Assembly (NCBI RefSeq): GCF_017051705.1
Contig: NZ_JAFIDJ010000001.1
Span: 124,001 to 188,000, forward strand
From: Algoriphagus lutimaris
Lineage (GTDB): Bacteria > Bacteroidota > Bacteroidia > Cytophagales > Cyclobacteriaceae
Length of the DNA stretch: 64,000 nt
Direction of reading: 5' to 3'
A program made the translations under genes and the position numbers. Of the stretch, positions 17,519 to 25,809 are shown one piece after another (position 1 is the stretch's first letter; the number at the start of each line of letters is the position of its first letter). The notes under the pieces were generated by a model. That model was given only the letters and a program-made list of their open reading frames with translations. It searched no databases and was not told the DNA's origin.

Positions 17519-18544
17519 TTATGGGTTGAAATTATAAGCTTGATCCTCTTGATTCATGATTTCTGCAAGCCTTGGATTTGCAGTCCAGTAGGCTGTGAGA
17601 GATTCCAAAACTTTGAAGGGGCAATCATTTGGGTGCTTAGACATTCGGGCTTGCCATCCTGCGGAAATCAAATCCTGAGTTAGAAGTTTCTCTTTAGCTT
17701 CCGAATAGGGTTTGTCTGCATAGTACAAGTACTCACTTGGATGATTGGCCGCCAAAACGGGTGTTTTGGTGTCATCATCAAAGAAGTGGATTTCGGCTAT
17801 TTTCAACGTATCAAAATATCCATCAATTTGATCAGAGTAATTTTTCTTTAGCCAGTCATGTACAGGACTTCCATGGGCCACAAGTGGAACCGTGGTCTTT
17901 TTATATGTCCTAAGTCTCGCCTGAAGCATGACTTTGACATAATCCGTGAAGGTATCATTGAAGGGGTTAATCCCATCGGCATCCCCACCAGGAGCACCTA
18001 AGGGCACACAATCCACCACACTCTCCAATACCGAGAAATTGGTGTCATGCACGCCATTGTAACCTAGAAGATTTTCCCATCGACGGTTGGTAGGAGAAAA
18101 CAAATAATCGGTATAGTCATAAGTCTCAATCGGTGGGAAATGCAAAAACTGCACAGATCGAGTGTTAGCCATAGCAGTTCCAAACGGCAAAATAAATCTC
18201 ATTTCCTTTCCCGTGCTCTTAATCACCGAATCAATCATGGACTGTTTGTCCCGCTTTATTTCCAGTGCCTTTTGAGCAGCAGAAATGAAATCTGGAACTT
18301 TGGTTTCATAGGCCGATAGATCATGATGTGGGCTAGAAAGTTTTAAATTATACGTACCGTCTTTTTGCCAAACCTTAGCCCAAGCCCCAAAAAAACCATC
18401 GCGCTGAAGCGTGAGGTTAAATGCATGTCCGATGAAAGTTTCCAGATTTGTAAGTCCAGCGATACTTTTTTCGGCCGTGAAAGAGAATATTTCGGCTAAA
18501 TCATCCTCCTTGCAAGATAGGGTAAGATCAACACTGTTTTTCAT
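17519..18544 (-). CDS. Unknown protein B of the glutathione-associated operon (homologue of protein A)
   Basis: 341 residues, cytoplasmic by sequence, no family recognised. Shares an ordered set of motifs with protein A: LHFPP 134-138, RW 155-156, APGG 184-187, ND 196-197, HGSPVHDWL 224-232, NHPS 267-270, QDL 290-292. HGSP...NHPS is a little like the late motifs of uracil-DNA glycosylase-fold proteins; untested. It is the first gene of the nine-gene operon and starts 241 bases from the likely start of the divergent phospholipase-like gene (18786). Confidence 0.7.
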   Translation of the reverse strand: MKNSVDLTLSCKEDDLAEIFSFTAEKSIAGLTNLETFIGHAFNLTLQRDGFFGAWAKVWQKDGTYNLKLSSPHHDLSAYETKVPDFISAAQKALEIKRDKQSMIDSVIKSTGKEMRFILPFGTAMANTRSVQFLHFPPIETYDYTDYLFSPTNRRWENLLGYNGVHDTNFSVLESVVDCVPLGAPGGDADGINPFNDTFTDYVKVMLQARLRTYKKTTVPLVAHGSPVHDWLKKNYSDQIDGYFDTLKIAEIHFFDDDTKTPVLAANHPSEYLYYADKPYSEAKEKLLTQDLISAGWQARMSKHPNDCPFKVLESLTAYWTANPRLAEIMNQEDQAYNFNP

Positions 18545-18785
18545 AGAATATAAGCTTTACTTGAAAAAGAATTTTTTGATAAAAAGATGATTTAAAAAAC
18601 GAGGAGTTCAATCCTAGATAAGTCCAAAATCATAGAATGAAATATACATTTATTGTTTTGAAAATATGACTTTTTTTAGAAAAAAATCATTTTTAATCTG
18701 GCTTATTATCCCTACTTTTCATTCCTTCAACCACGTTTGTGGACTTAGTAATTTTTGTTTTTATAACCATTTATTTTCTAAAATC
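18545..18785. promoter_or_regulatory. Divergent control region between the operon and the phospholipase-like gene
   Basis: AT-rich 241-bp spacer between the ATG of protein B (minus) and the preferred ATG of the phospholipase-like gene (plus). Both promoters must lie here if the layout is as read. I could not fix a convincing TTTG/TAnnTTTG pair in either direction. Confidence 0.5.
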
Positions 18786-20945
18786 ATGAGTACTTTCCTT
18801 TTTAGTCGTAGTGATTCCTCAGCAAAATTTACAGTTTGGAAATTTGATCCGCAGAGTGACCAAGTTTTTTCTAAAGTAGATGTTGATCCTAACTTTACCC
18901 TAAATCAAGGTTACCAGCTCGCTTCGGTTGGCGGGTATCTCCTTAGCTGGGGTCCAAATCAAAAAAATGCTCCATGTCTTCCAGACGGATTTCCTTTCGA
19001 GCTTTTGGAACCAAATGCCGAGCCAGGCAAGCCTTTCTCTGTGAAGGCCATCCAAAAAGGTGCTTTGCCTCCCAGTAAGTTTTGGGGGTATCGAGGGCAT
19101 TATTCCTCAAGCCAAGACGAGCAAAAGACCCTTCCACTGATTTCCATGGGAAATTTCTTGATGTTCTTCGTAGGCGGAAAAGGTCGTGGCACTTACACGT
19201 TATACAATTTTGATCCCAAGCCTTCAGATCCATTAAACCCTGATCCAATCCCAAGCGGATTTACTCCTCAGGGTGGATTTCCAAGTATCCATGAAGGTCA
19301 TGAGTTGGTTAATTTTGGGAATTATGTTTTGGATCGTTTTCCTGATGGAAGCACTTATCGAATCTGGAATTTTGATCCACAAAATACGGTGCCTCTATCC
19401 ATTCCAGAAGTCAACACAGGAGAGTGGAAAGGAATTACTTCAGCACACAAAGTAATTGCAGTAGGTAAAAAATTGTTGACTTGGATTCCAGGGGAGCTGA
19501 ATTTTTCTCTTTGGTCTGTCAATCCTTTTGCCAAAAACCCGTTCACGGAAGAAGTTTGTGGAGGAAGTTTGCCTACTGAGTTTAAGTCAGGAAGTACTAT
19601 ATCTTGTTTTGAAAGCCTGGAGGAAATTAAAGTTAAGGATGCTCCGGCGCCTGGCACCTTGGATTTCATGCGTACAAAAATCAAGAAAGTCGTCTACTAC
19701 ATGGTGGAAAGTCGCTCTTTTGATAATGTATGTGGCTGGCTGTATGAAAATGATTTAGCTAAAATCAATTACATCGGTTCGGATAAGCCTTTTGAAGGAG
19801 CGAGTAGCTCAAACACCAACCCTTATCAAGGCAAGAGTATCCCACAGAGCAAATACCAAAATGGAGCTTTGAGTGACCAGTGGGATTTGAAAGCAGAGAG
19901 TCAGGATCCTTTTCATGATACCTCTGATGGACTCTCCCAAATGTTTAATGATGAAGGGCAAGGCTATGCTAAACGAGAAAAACCAAGTATGGAAGGTTTT
20001 GTGGAAAACAACTCAAATCCGGAAGTTATGCTGTCTTTTACACCTAATCAACTTCCAGTTTTGAATGGGCTGGCCAACAACTTTGCCATTAGTGATGAGT
20101 GGTTCAGCTCGGTACCTGGAGGCACAGATATCAATCGTTCTTTTTCAGTTACAGGTTCTGCTATGAATCGTCTTGACACATGGGAGGGAGGAAGTATTTA
20201 TGCAAACTGGGCAGATTATCCGCATAGACCTTCACTTTGGAAGATTTTGTATAACAATGGAATCAAGGATTGGAAAATCTTTAATGTGATTGATTGGTTG
20301 GGTAAGCCTTTTACCTATCACTTGTATCTGGAAGGACAAGTACCATCCATCGATGCATATCCTACGCCGTATATCAATAGTTTGAATACATTTAAAATGC
20401 AGGCGAGATACGGTGAGTTGCCTTCTTTCAGTTTTCTAGAGCCGATTTGGATTGCTCCCGTGGGAACTACCTCATACCATCCTGGAGGTGACATGGTCCC
20501 CGCCGAAATTCAATTGAATGAAATCTATGAGGCGATTAAAAACGGACCAAATTGGGAGGATACCTTGCTGGTAATCACCTTCTCTAAGAATGGTGGTCTG
20601 TATGATCACGTTGCGCCACCTTATGCAGCTAAACCTTTCGCTAATGATGGGGTAGATGGTTTTGAGTTTGATATATTAGGGCCAAGAGTCCCTACAATTA
20701 TGGTTTCTCCTTGGATCAAAGAAAACACAGTCATCAGATCAGGGGAGGACACACCCTTTGACTCCACCTCATTTGCTGCCACTTTGCTGAAATGGTATGG
20801 TGTGCCTAAGTCACGTTGGGGAATGGGTGATAGGATGGATCAGGCACCCACTTTTGAAGCAGTCTTTCAAGAATCTGCCCCAAGAAAGGATAAACCTGAG
20901 TTTGAGCGACCTTTTGACAAGTCCTTTCCAAAGATGGATAGTTAA
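18786..20945 (+). CDS. Phospholipase C/acid phosphatase-family (PF04185-type) protein with N-terminal repeats
   Basis: About 719 residues from the ATG at 18786. An upstream in-frame ATG at 18666 would add 40 residues, but that stretch is AT-rich and unlike the rest. Residues 1-270 hold about four degenerate repeats with a [FY]-x-[LIV]-W-x-FDP core followed by a G-x-x-x-x-x-x-G-x-x-L segment, like propeller blades. The rest is the phosphoesterase domain: ESRSFDN near 308, GGTDINRSFSVTGSA, GGDMVPAEIQ, YDHVAPP, GPRVPTIMVSPW. The family normally has ENRSFD and DE-x-GG as metal ligands; here they read ESRSFD and SKNGG (near 598-602), so activity is doubtful. No clear signal peptide. Confidence 0.8.
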   Translation: MSTFLFSRSDSSAKFTVWKFDPQSDQVFSKVDVDPNFTLNQGYQLASVGGYLLSWGPNQKNAPCLPDGFPFELLEPNAEPGKPFSVKAIQKGALPPSKFWGYRGHYSSSQDEQKTLPLISMGNFLMFFVGGKGRGTYTLYNFDPKPSDPLNPDPIPSGFTPQGGFPSIHEGHELVNFGNYVLDRFPDGSTYRIWNFDPQNTVPLSIPEVNTGEWKGITSAHKVIAVGKKLLTWIPGELNFSLWSVNPFAKNPFTEEVCGGSLPTEFKSGSTISCFESLEEIKVKDAPAPGTLDFMRTKIKKVVYYMVESRSFDNVCGWLYENDLAKINYIGSDKPFEGASSSNTNPYQGKSIPQSKYQNGALSDQWDLKAESQDPFHDTSDGLSQMFNDEGQGYAKREKPSMEGFVENNSNPEVMLSFTPNQLPVLNGLANNFAISDEWFSSVPGGTDINRSFSVTGSAMNRLDTWEGGSIYANWADYPHRPSLWKILYNNGIKDWKIFNVIDWLGKPFTYHLYLEGQVPSIDAYPTPYINSLNTFKMQARYGELPSFSFLEPIWIAPVGTTSYHPGGDMVPAEIQLNEIYEAIKNGPNWEDTLLVITFSKNGGLYDHVAPPYAAKPFANDGVDGFEFDILGPRVPTIMVSPWIKENTVIRSGEDTPFDSTSFAATLLKWYGVPKSRWGMGDRMDQAPTFEAVFQESAPRKDKPEFERPFDKSFPKMDS

Positions 20946-20963
20946 TTAGCTTGAAAATTGAAA

Positions 20964-21097
20964 GAAGCTGTCTTATAAGGGGTATTCTGGTCAGAATGAG
21001 CGAAGGCGAAGTCTACTTGGGTACCAACAAGCAACATTTCAATCCCGTATCCCTTCGGGACTAATGTGATAGAAGTAATTTATGAGACAGCCTTCTT
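20964..21097. repeat. Inverted-repeat element, MITE-like
   Basis: GAAGCTGTCTTATAAG at 20964-20979 is matched, inverted, by a GAAGGCTGTCTCATAA-type end reading back from 21097. The interior (about 100 bp) contains a GAGCGAAGGCGAAGTC-like stretch and the small hairpin CCCTTCGGG, both common in non-coding Bacteroidota repeats. No transposase is present. It could also serve as the terminator region of the gene ending at 20945. Confidence 0.45.
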
Positions 21098-21122
21098 TTT
21101 TATCCTTTAGTACCTAGATTTT

Positions 21123-21226
21123 AAAAAAAAAAGGCTCCAAAAGGAGGCTTTCGAATGCCGTTATCAACTAAACGTGAGAAAAGCTTTACTCCGTGTGAGT
21201 AATTAAGCCATTTTCAATTTCGGCAT
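21123..21226 (-). ncRNA. Candidate structured small RNA with intrinsic terminator
   Basis: On the minus strand, ATGCCG (21226-21221) pairs with CGGCAT (21160-21155), enclosing a hairpin of TTACTC/GAGTAA with a 5-base loop (21186-21202). Directly after comes a GCCTCC-TTTT-GGAGCC hairpin and a run of ten T. There is no ORF. The order fits a short independent transcript; no family was recognised. Confidence 0.4.
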
Positions 21227-21257
21227 ACCGTCAAATCGATTTTAAACCTCAAAGGTT

Positions 21258-21426
21258 TAGCTTCTGAGGGTTTTTCTGATAAGTAATCTTATTTTAAATT
21301 TTTTGAGATCCTACTTTATAAAATCATCGAAACTTGTAAATGCGAGCCTGTTTCGGGGTTTGGTGCAGTCCGGTTAGCGTACACGTCTGGGGGGTAGGGT
21401 TGTGGGTTCTAATCCCGTTACTCCGA
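21258..21426 (+). repeat. Direct repeat copy 2 (decayed copy of the tRNA-Pro locus)
   Basis: Same orientation as 4568-4744. It includes traces of the small gene's last codons (TCTGATAAGTAATC against TCTGACAAGTAATC), a nearly identical 55-base leader, and a degenerate tRNA. Confidence 0.8.
21354..21426 (+). pseudogene. tRNA-Pro(GGG) pseudogene
   Basis: Aligned to the intact tRNA at 4670-4744 it keeps the D arm and the anticodon loop CTGGGGG. It has lost 2 bases after the anticodon, so the anticodon stem CACGT now faces GTAGG with two mismatches. Several substitutions, mostly C to T, weaken the acceptor stem (one G-T and one T-T). It is not expected to fold as a working tRNA. Confidence 0.8.
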
Positions 21427-21485
21427 ATTTATAATCAATGGGTTACGAGTTAAAATCTTGTAGCTCCATTTTTATTTGTCTTTGA

Positions 21486-21617
21486 AAAGCATTCTTTATT
21501 GATACAGGGGATAGTCTTTTTCAAATTAAAAACCCCGAATGGTTAGTAATTCAGCTATGGGATTATTATAGAAATAAGGTTAATCCTTATCGTTTTGAAT
21601 TTAAGATTTGTTCTTGA
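21486..21617 (+). pseudogene. Possible gene fragment, unidentified
   Basis: An open stretch of 43 codons ends in TGA and has protein-like composition (IDTGDSLFQIKNPEWL, then QLWDYYRNKVNPYRF). It begins right after an in-frame stop and has no start codon. This looks like the tail of a lost gene, but the call rests on composition only. Confidence 0.3.
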
Positions 21618-21676
21618 ATATCAATGATTTAATTATTCCATCATTAACTCAAAATCCTGGATACGCTAATTAATTT

Positions 21677-21720
21677 ATTCGCCTGGGCAATTTTAAAAAC
21701 TGCCCAGGTGAATCTTTTTT
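21677..21720 (+). terminator. Intrinsic terminator, no obvious gene upstream
   Basis: A 13-bp stem (ATTCGCCTGGGCA with TGCCCAGGTGAAT, one G-T pair) with an 11-base loop, then CTTTTTT. It points to plus-strand transcription through the decayed tRNA region, or to a lost gene. Confidence 0.75.
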
Positions 21721-21928
21721 GAATAAATATATGCTTTGTTTCCAATATCAAAGACGGAGTAAAAAGGTAAATTTCTTTTGAATTCATTCGATTCAGAGAA
21801 ATTGATCCCGTATATTTCGTGTTGAAAAATTCGAGGATAACGCTTTTTTAGACTTAATAGTCCATTTGTCAAAATGCTAAGCAAGTAAGTTCCTGAGAAT
21901 ATAACATTTCAATCAATTTTATTAACCT

Positions 21929-23731
21929 ATGCTTTTGAATCCCAGATTACTTGGGTTAGGAATAGCTTTGACTATTTCAGTCCCAGTTGTAACAGCACAG
22001 GCACAAACTGTATCCAAACTCACCTTGGATTCCTTCACAAACAATAAAGGAAGTTGGTCAGAAGTTGGAAGTGTTTGGTCTGACCTTGCTCCAAACAGTC
22101 ATCAATTGATCTCTGAAGGGGAAGGAATTATTCTTTTTAACGCACCTTCTAAGAAAAAACCCGGCGCAGATATCATTTCTTCCGAGAAATTTGGAGATGT
22201 AGAACTGAAATTAGTTTATATGATGGCCGAAGGTTCTAATTCAGGACTTTACCTTCAGGGTCAATATGAAATCCAATTATTGGATAGCTGGCTAGAAAAA
22301 AGCCCTAAGGCTGGAAGTAACGGTGGAGTGTATGAGCGATGGGACGATTCAAAACCTGATGGTCAAAAAGGTTACCAAGGATACGCTCCTAGACAAAATG
22401 TAAGTAAGGCTCCGGGTGTTTGGCAAATCTTAGAGGTTGGCTTTGAGGCACCGAAGTTTTCTGCAAGTGGAGAGAAAATCCAAAATGCAAAGTTCAGATA
22501 CATTCGATTAAATGGAGTGACCATCCATGAAGACCTAGAGCTCTTTGGGCCAACCAGAGGTGCACTAGCTGGAGGAGAAGTAGCGGAAGGCCCAATTAGA
22601 ATCCAAGGAGATCATGGAGCTGTGGCCATTCAGTCTCTAGAAGTAAAAAGACTGGATTTGTCTTCACCAGAAATTAAAACCATCAATTACTCGGTTTTCC
22701 CAGGTGTTTTCAATGAACTTCCTTCGGAGTCCAGTTTGAAACCTGCCAATGTTGGAAGTGTTAAATCATTCGATGAATTTAAAACTGGAATTACGGGTTC
22801 AAGCTTGACAAAATTTGAAGGCACTTTAGATATCAAAGAAGCGGGGAATTATACTTTGGATTTAGAAGTTCCTAGAGGTCTTGGAGCTTTGGTAATTGGA
22901 AACAATTCTTCAGCAGTAGAATTGAAAGAAGGGAAAGTACGAGTAGAGAAATCATTATCTACAGGAACTGTGCCTTACACGATTTGGGTTTCCAAGCCAA
23001 GAGATTGGACAGCTCAAGGATTCAACTTGACCGCAAATGCGGAAGGTATGTGGCCAGTGATTATGAGTGAACCAGCGCTTGCTTATAATAATTCCGTGGA
23101 TCCAATCTGGGTAAAAACAGATGAAACCCCAGTATTGAGAAGCTTTGTAGAGCTTCCTAATAGATCGAAATTATCCCATGCTGTTTCTGTTTCTTCTGAG
23201 TATGGTACTCACTTTACCTACGACTTAGAAAGTAATCAACTTATTCGAGTATGGAGAGGTGAATTTTTAGATGCTACTCCCATGTGGCATAGTAGAGGGA
23301 ATGGAGTTTCTAGACCCTTAGGTACTACTACAGAATTGAGCTTAGGTACCCCATTATTATTAACCAATTCCTTCGAAATATCTGAAGAAGAATTAAAAAG
23401 TATTGGGTATCAGGTATTGGGTACAGGAGATATTGTATTCAATGCCAAAACCTCCAATGGAGGAGAGATGAAAGACCATATTCAATTGATGTCTTCAGGT
23501 AAAGGAATCACCAGAACAATCCAATTGTCTGGAGCAGGATCTTATATGATCAAAGTGCTTCCAGGTAGCTCTTTGAAGAAAGTATCCAAGACTTTATACC
23601 TCATTGAAGATACTGGAGCATACTTAGAAGTATTAACAGATGGGGTAACGCCTCAACTTGGTAGTTCTGAAGAAGGAGAAGGTGTTTTTCTGCCTCTAAA
23701 TTCAAATTTGAGCTATGTTATTTTATTCTAA
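21929..23731 (+). CDS. Secreted DUF1080 (3-keto-disaccharide hydrolase-type) protein
   Basis: 600 residues. A signal peptide (1-25, ending AQAQ) is followed by a DUF1080 domain (about 30-242), recognised by GSNSGLYLQGQYEIQLLDSW and the late GPIRIQGDHGAVAIQ strands. This concanavalin-like fold includes enzymes that hydrolyse 3-keto-glycosides. A PA14-like beta region (about 250-370) and an unassigned C-terminal part follow. It is the first gene of an operon with the cytochrome-c protein at 23745; the reading frames lie within 13 bases of each other. Confidence 0.85.
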   Translation: MLLNPRLLGLGIALTISVPVVTAQAQTVSKLTLDSFTNNKGSWSEVGSVWSDLAPNSHQLISEGEGIILFNAPSKKKPGADIISSEKFGDVELKLVYMMAEGSNSGLYLQGQYEIQLLDSWLEKSPKAGSNGGVYERWDDSKPDGQKGYQGYAPRQNVSKAPGVWQILEVGFEAPKFSASGEKIQNAKFRYIRLNGVTIHEDLELFGPTRGALAGGEVAEGPIRIQGDHGAVAIQSLEVKRLDLSSPEIKTINYSVFPGVFNELPSESSLKPANVGSVKSFDEFKTGITGSSLTKFEGTLDIKEAGNYTLDLEVPRGLGALVIGNNSSAVELKEGKVRVEKSLSTGTVPYTIWVSKPRDWTAQGFNLTANAEGMWPVIMSEPALAYNNSVDPIWVKTDETPVLRSFVELPNRSKLSHAVSVSSEYGTHFTYDLESNQLIRVWRGEFLDATPMWHSRGNGVSRPLGTTTELSLGTPLLLTNSFEISEEELKSIGYQVLGTGDIVFNAKTSNGGEMKDHIQLMSSGKGITRTIQLSGAGSYMIKVLPGSSLKKVSKTLYLIEDTGAYLEVLTDGVTPQLGSSEEGEGVFLPLNSNLSYVILF

Positions 23732-23744
23732 ATCAGGCCAGAAG

Positions 23745-25661
23745 ATGAAAAAGATGAATTTAAAAAGATGGATCTTGGCCGCAATGAGTGTGGCGTGTAT
23801 TAACACCACTTTTGCTCAGGAATCGCCAAAAGAAGAAGATTATTTTAAGATAACAAGAGTGCCGGCACCAGAAGGTTTACTTTTGGAAGTGGGTGGCTTG
23901 ACCATGTTGCCAAATGGTAATTTAGGGGTGTCTACCAGAAGAGGAGATGTCTTTGTGGTAGAGAATCCTACCTCTTCTAGACCGTATTTCAGAAAATTTG
24001 CATCAGGGTTACATGAGGCCCTTGGCTTGCATTATGAGGACGGTGCATTCTATGCTGTACAGCGAGGTGAGTTGACTAAAATGGTGGATACCAATGGTGA
24101 TGATAAAGCAGATGTATACGAAACTGTAGCAGCTTGGCCTTTATCAGCCCATTACCACGAATATAGCTTTGGACCAAAAGTAGCTTCTGATGGGTCATTT
24201 ATAGTAACTACTAATGTGGCTTTTGGAGATCAAGAATGGTGGAGAGGTGAAAGCCGTGTTCCATTCCGTGGTTGGACTTTGAAAGTTCATAGAGATGGAA
24301 CCATCGAGCCTTATGCTACGGGAATGAGATCTCCTGCAGGTGTGAATGTATTGAATGGGGATGTGTTTTACACTGAAAATCAAGGTGATTACCAGGGGTC
24401 TGGCGGCTTGTGGCATTTGGAGAAAGGTGATTTCTCTGGACACCCAGCAGGCTTACGATGGTCCGGATTGCCTAATTCTCCTATAGCTATTACTTCTGAA
24501 GAATTTGATAAAGTAGTGGATCCTCAAAAGGTGAAGGATGAAAATGGAAGATATATCAAGCCGGAAAATGTGGTGGACGATAACTTTGTGACCCTATACG
24601 AAGCAAAGAAATCCTTGCCGGCAATTAAGCTTCCTGCAGTTTGGTTCCCATATGGGGTTCATGGTATTTCCACTTCAGAACCAATTCTTATACCTGAAGG
24701 TTTCTATGGTCCATTTGCAGGTCAATTACTGGTAGGTGATCAAGGCCAAAGTAAGATTATGAGGGTAGTGCTGGAGAAAGTAAAAGGAGAATACCAAGGA
24801 GCTTCTATCGATTTTAGAAATGGCTTTCAGTCTGGAGTTTTAAGAATGGCTTTTGCCGATGATCAGTCTTTATTCGTTGGTGAAACCAACAGAGGATGGG
24901 GGTCTGCAGGTGATGCTAATGAAGGATTGCAGCGATTGGTATGGAATAGAGAACTTCCTTTTGAAATGAGAACAGTCAAAGCAAAAGTAGATGGCTTTGA
25001 AATCGAATTTACCAAGCCGATCAATAAGGAGTCTGCTGAGGATTTAAGTTCTTATGAAGTAAGTAGCTATACTTATAAATATCATCCAGTTTACGGTAGT
25101 CCTCCAGTAAGAAACATGGAGCACGAGATCTTGGGTGTTGAAGTGTCTGAAGATGGAATGAAAGTGCGAATTGCAGTGAAAGATATGAAGCAATATCATG
25201 TTCATAAAATCAGCTTACCAGGCATAAGAGAAGCGATTGATTCTCACGAATTAATTCACCCAGATGCTTATTACACCTTAAATAATATTCCGGACGGCAC
25301 TAAAATGGTCATCAAGCCTAAGCCTGTTCCAGTGGTGGAAGAGAAGCCAGCTACTAAAAAAGAATCTCCAGCTCCTGCGAAGGTACTGGCCGCTGTGGAA
25401 GCGATTCCTTCTGAAGCTGAAATCAAGACTTTATTGGCAAAAAATACCTGTACTGCTTGTCATGCTGCAGATAAAAGAGTAGTAGGTCCTGCTTTTAAAG
25501 ATGTGGCAGAAAGAGGGTATACTCCAGAGCAAATCGTTGAATTAATCTATAATCCAAAGCCTGAAAACTGGCCCGGATATGCAACTCCAATGGCACCGAT
25601 GCCCCAAGTAAAAAGGGAGGATGCATTGAAGATTGCTAGATGGATTAATTCATTAAAATAA
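23745..25661 (+). CDS. Sorbosone-dehydrogenase-like beta-propeller with C-terminal cytochrome c domain
   Basis: About 638 residues from the ATG at 23745, which begins a signal peptide (MKKMNLKRWILAAM..., ending TFAQ); an upstream in-frame start at 23715 would hide it. Residues about 30-400 form a six-bladed glucose/sorbosone-dehydrogenase-like propeller (GLTMLPNGNLGVSTRRGDV, RSPAGVN, LLVGDQGQSKIMRV). An E/P/K-rich linker leads to a single c-type haem site CTACH with a later methionine (MAPMP) as likely axial ligand. It probably oxidises a sugar or 3-keto precursor in the periplasm, passing electrons to the haem. It is paired with the DUF1080 gene and followed by a terminator. Confidence 0.85.
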   Translation: MKKMNLKRWILAAMSVACINTTFAQESPKEEDYFKITRVPAPEGLLLEVGGLTMLPNGNLGVSTRRGDVFVVENPTSSRPYFRKFASGLHEALGLHYEDGAFYAVQRGELTKMVDTNGDDKADVYETVAAWPLSAHYHEYSFGPKVASDGSFIVTTNVAFGDQEWWRGESRVPFRGWTLKVHRDGTIEPYATGMRSPAGVNVLNGDVFYTENQGDYQGSGGLWHLEKGDFSGHPAGLRWSGLPNSPIAITSEEFDKVVDPQKVKDENGRYIKPENVVDDNFVTLYEAKKSLPAIKLPAVWFPYGVHGISTSEPILIPEGFYGPFAGQLLVGDQGQSKIMRVVLEKVKGEYQGASIDFRNGFQSGVLRMAFADDQSLFVGETNRGWGSAGDANEGLQRLVWNRELPFEMRTVKAKVDGFEIEFTKPINKESAEDLSSYEVSSYTYKYHPVYGSPPVRNMEHEILGVEVSEDGMKVRIAVKDMKQYHVHKISLPGIREAIDSHELIHPDAYYTLNNIPDGTKMVIKPKPVPVVEEKPATKKESPAPAKVLAAVEAIPSEAEIKTLLAKNTCTACHAADKRVVGPAFKDVAERGYTPEQIVELIYNPKPENWPGYATPMAPMPQVKREDALKIARWINSLK

Positions 25662-25692
25662 TAATGGTAGAAATAATTGAGTTTTAAATCTG

Positions 25693-25727
25693 AAAACCGA
25701 GATTCTAGTAGCGTCTCGGTTTTTTTT
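25693..25727 (+). terminator. Intrinsic terminator after the DUF1080/cytochrome operon
   Basis: AAAACCGAGA and TCTCGGTTTT form a 10-bp stem around an 11-base loop, followed by a T run. It begins 32 bases after the stop codon. Confidence 0.85.
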
Positions 25728-25809
25728 GGTTAATAAAATGGGGAAGAGCAGGATAGGTAGGTAAAATGATTTGCTAATATGCATCTTGTTTACTCCTAAA
25801 AGCTACAAA

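Larger units (their letters stand above)
20946..21928. other. Gene-free stretch between phospholipase-like gene and DUF1080 gene
   Basis: 983 bases with no credible intact gene. It holds, in order, the inverted-repeat element, the candidate small RNA, the tRNA-Pro locus duplicate, a possible gene fragment and a strong hairpin at 21677-21720. A 63-codon minus-strand frame at 21693-21884 overlaps that hairpin and is not called. Confidence 0.7.

Noticed and set aside
18666-18785. N-terminal extension of the phospholipase-like gene as signal peptide
   Set aside because: AT-rich, with weak hydrophobic run and no cleavage site; the ATG at 18786 fits better and leaves room for divergent promoters.
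4745-21257. Classical integrative element
   Set aside because: Only the flanking repeats suggest it: there is no integrase, transfer or phage gene, and the repeat includes upstream DNA. Kept as a possible island only.
21693-21884. 63-codon minus-strand ORF
   Set aside because: It runs over the terminator hairpin at 21677-21720, and lacks family likeness or a sensible start context.
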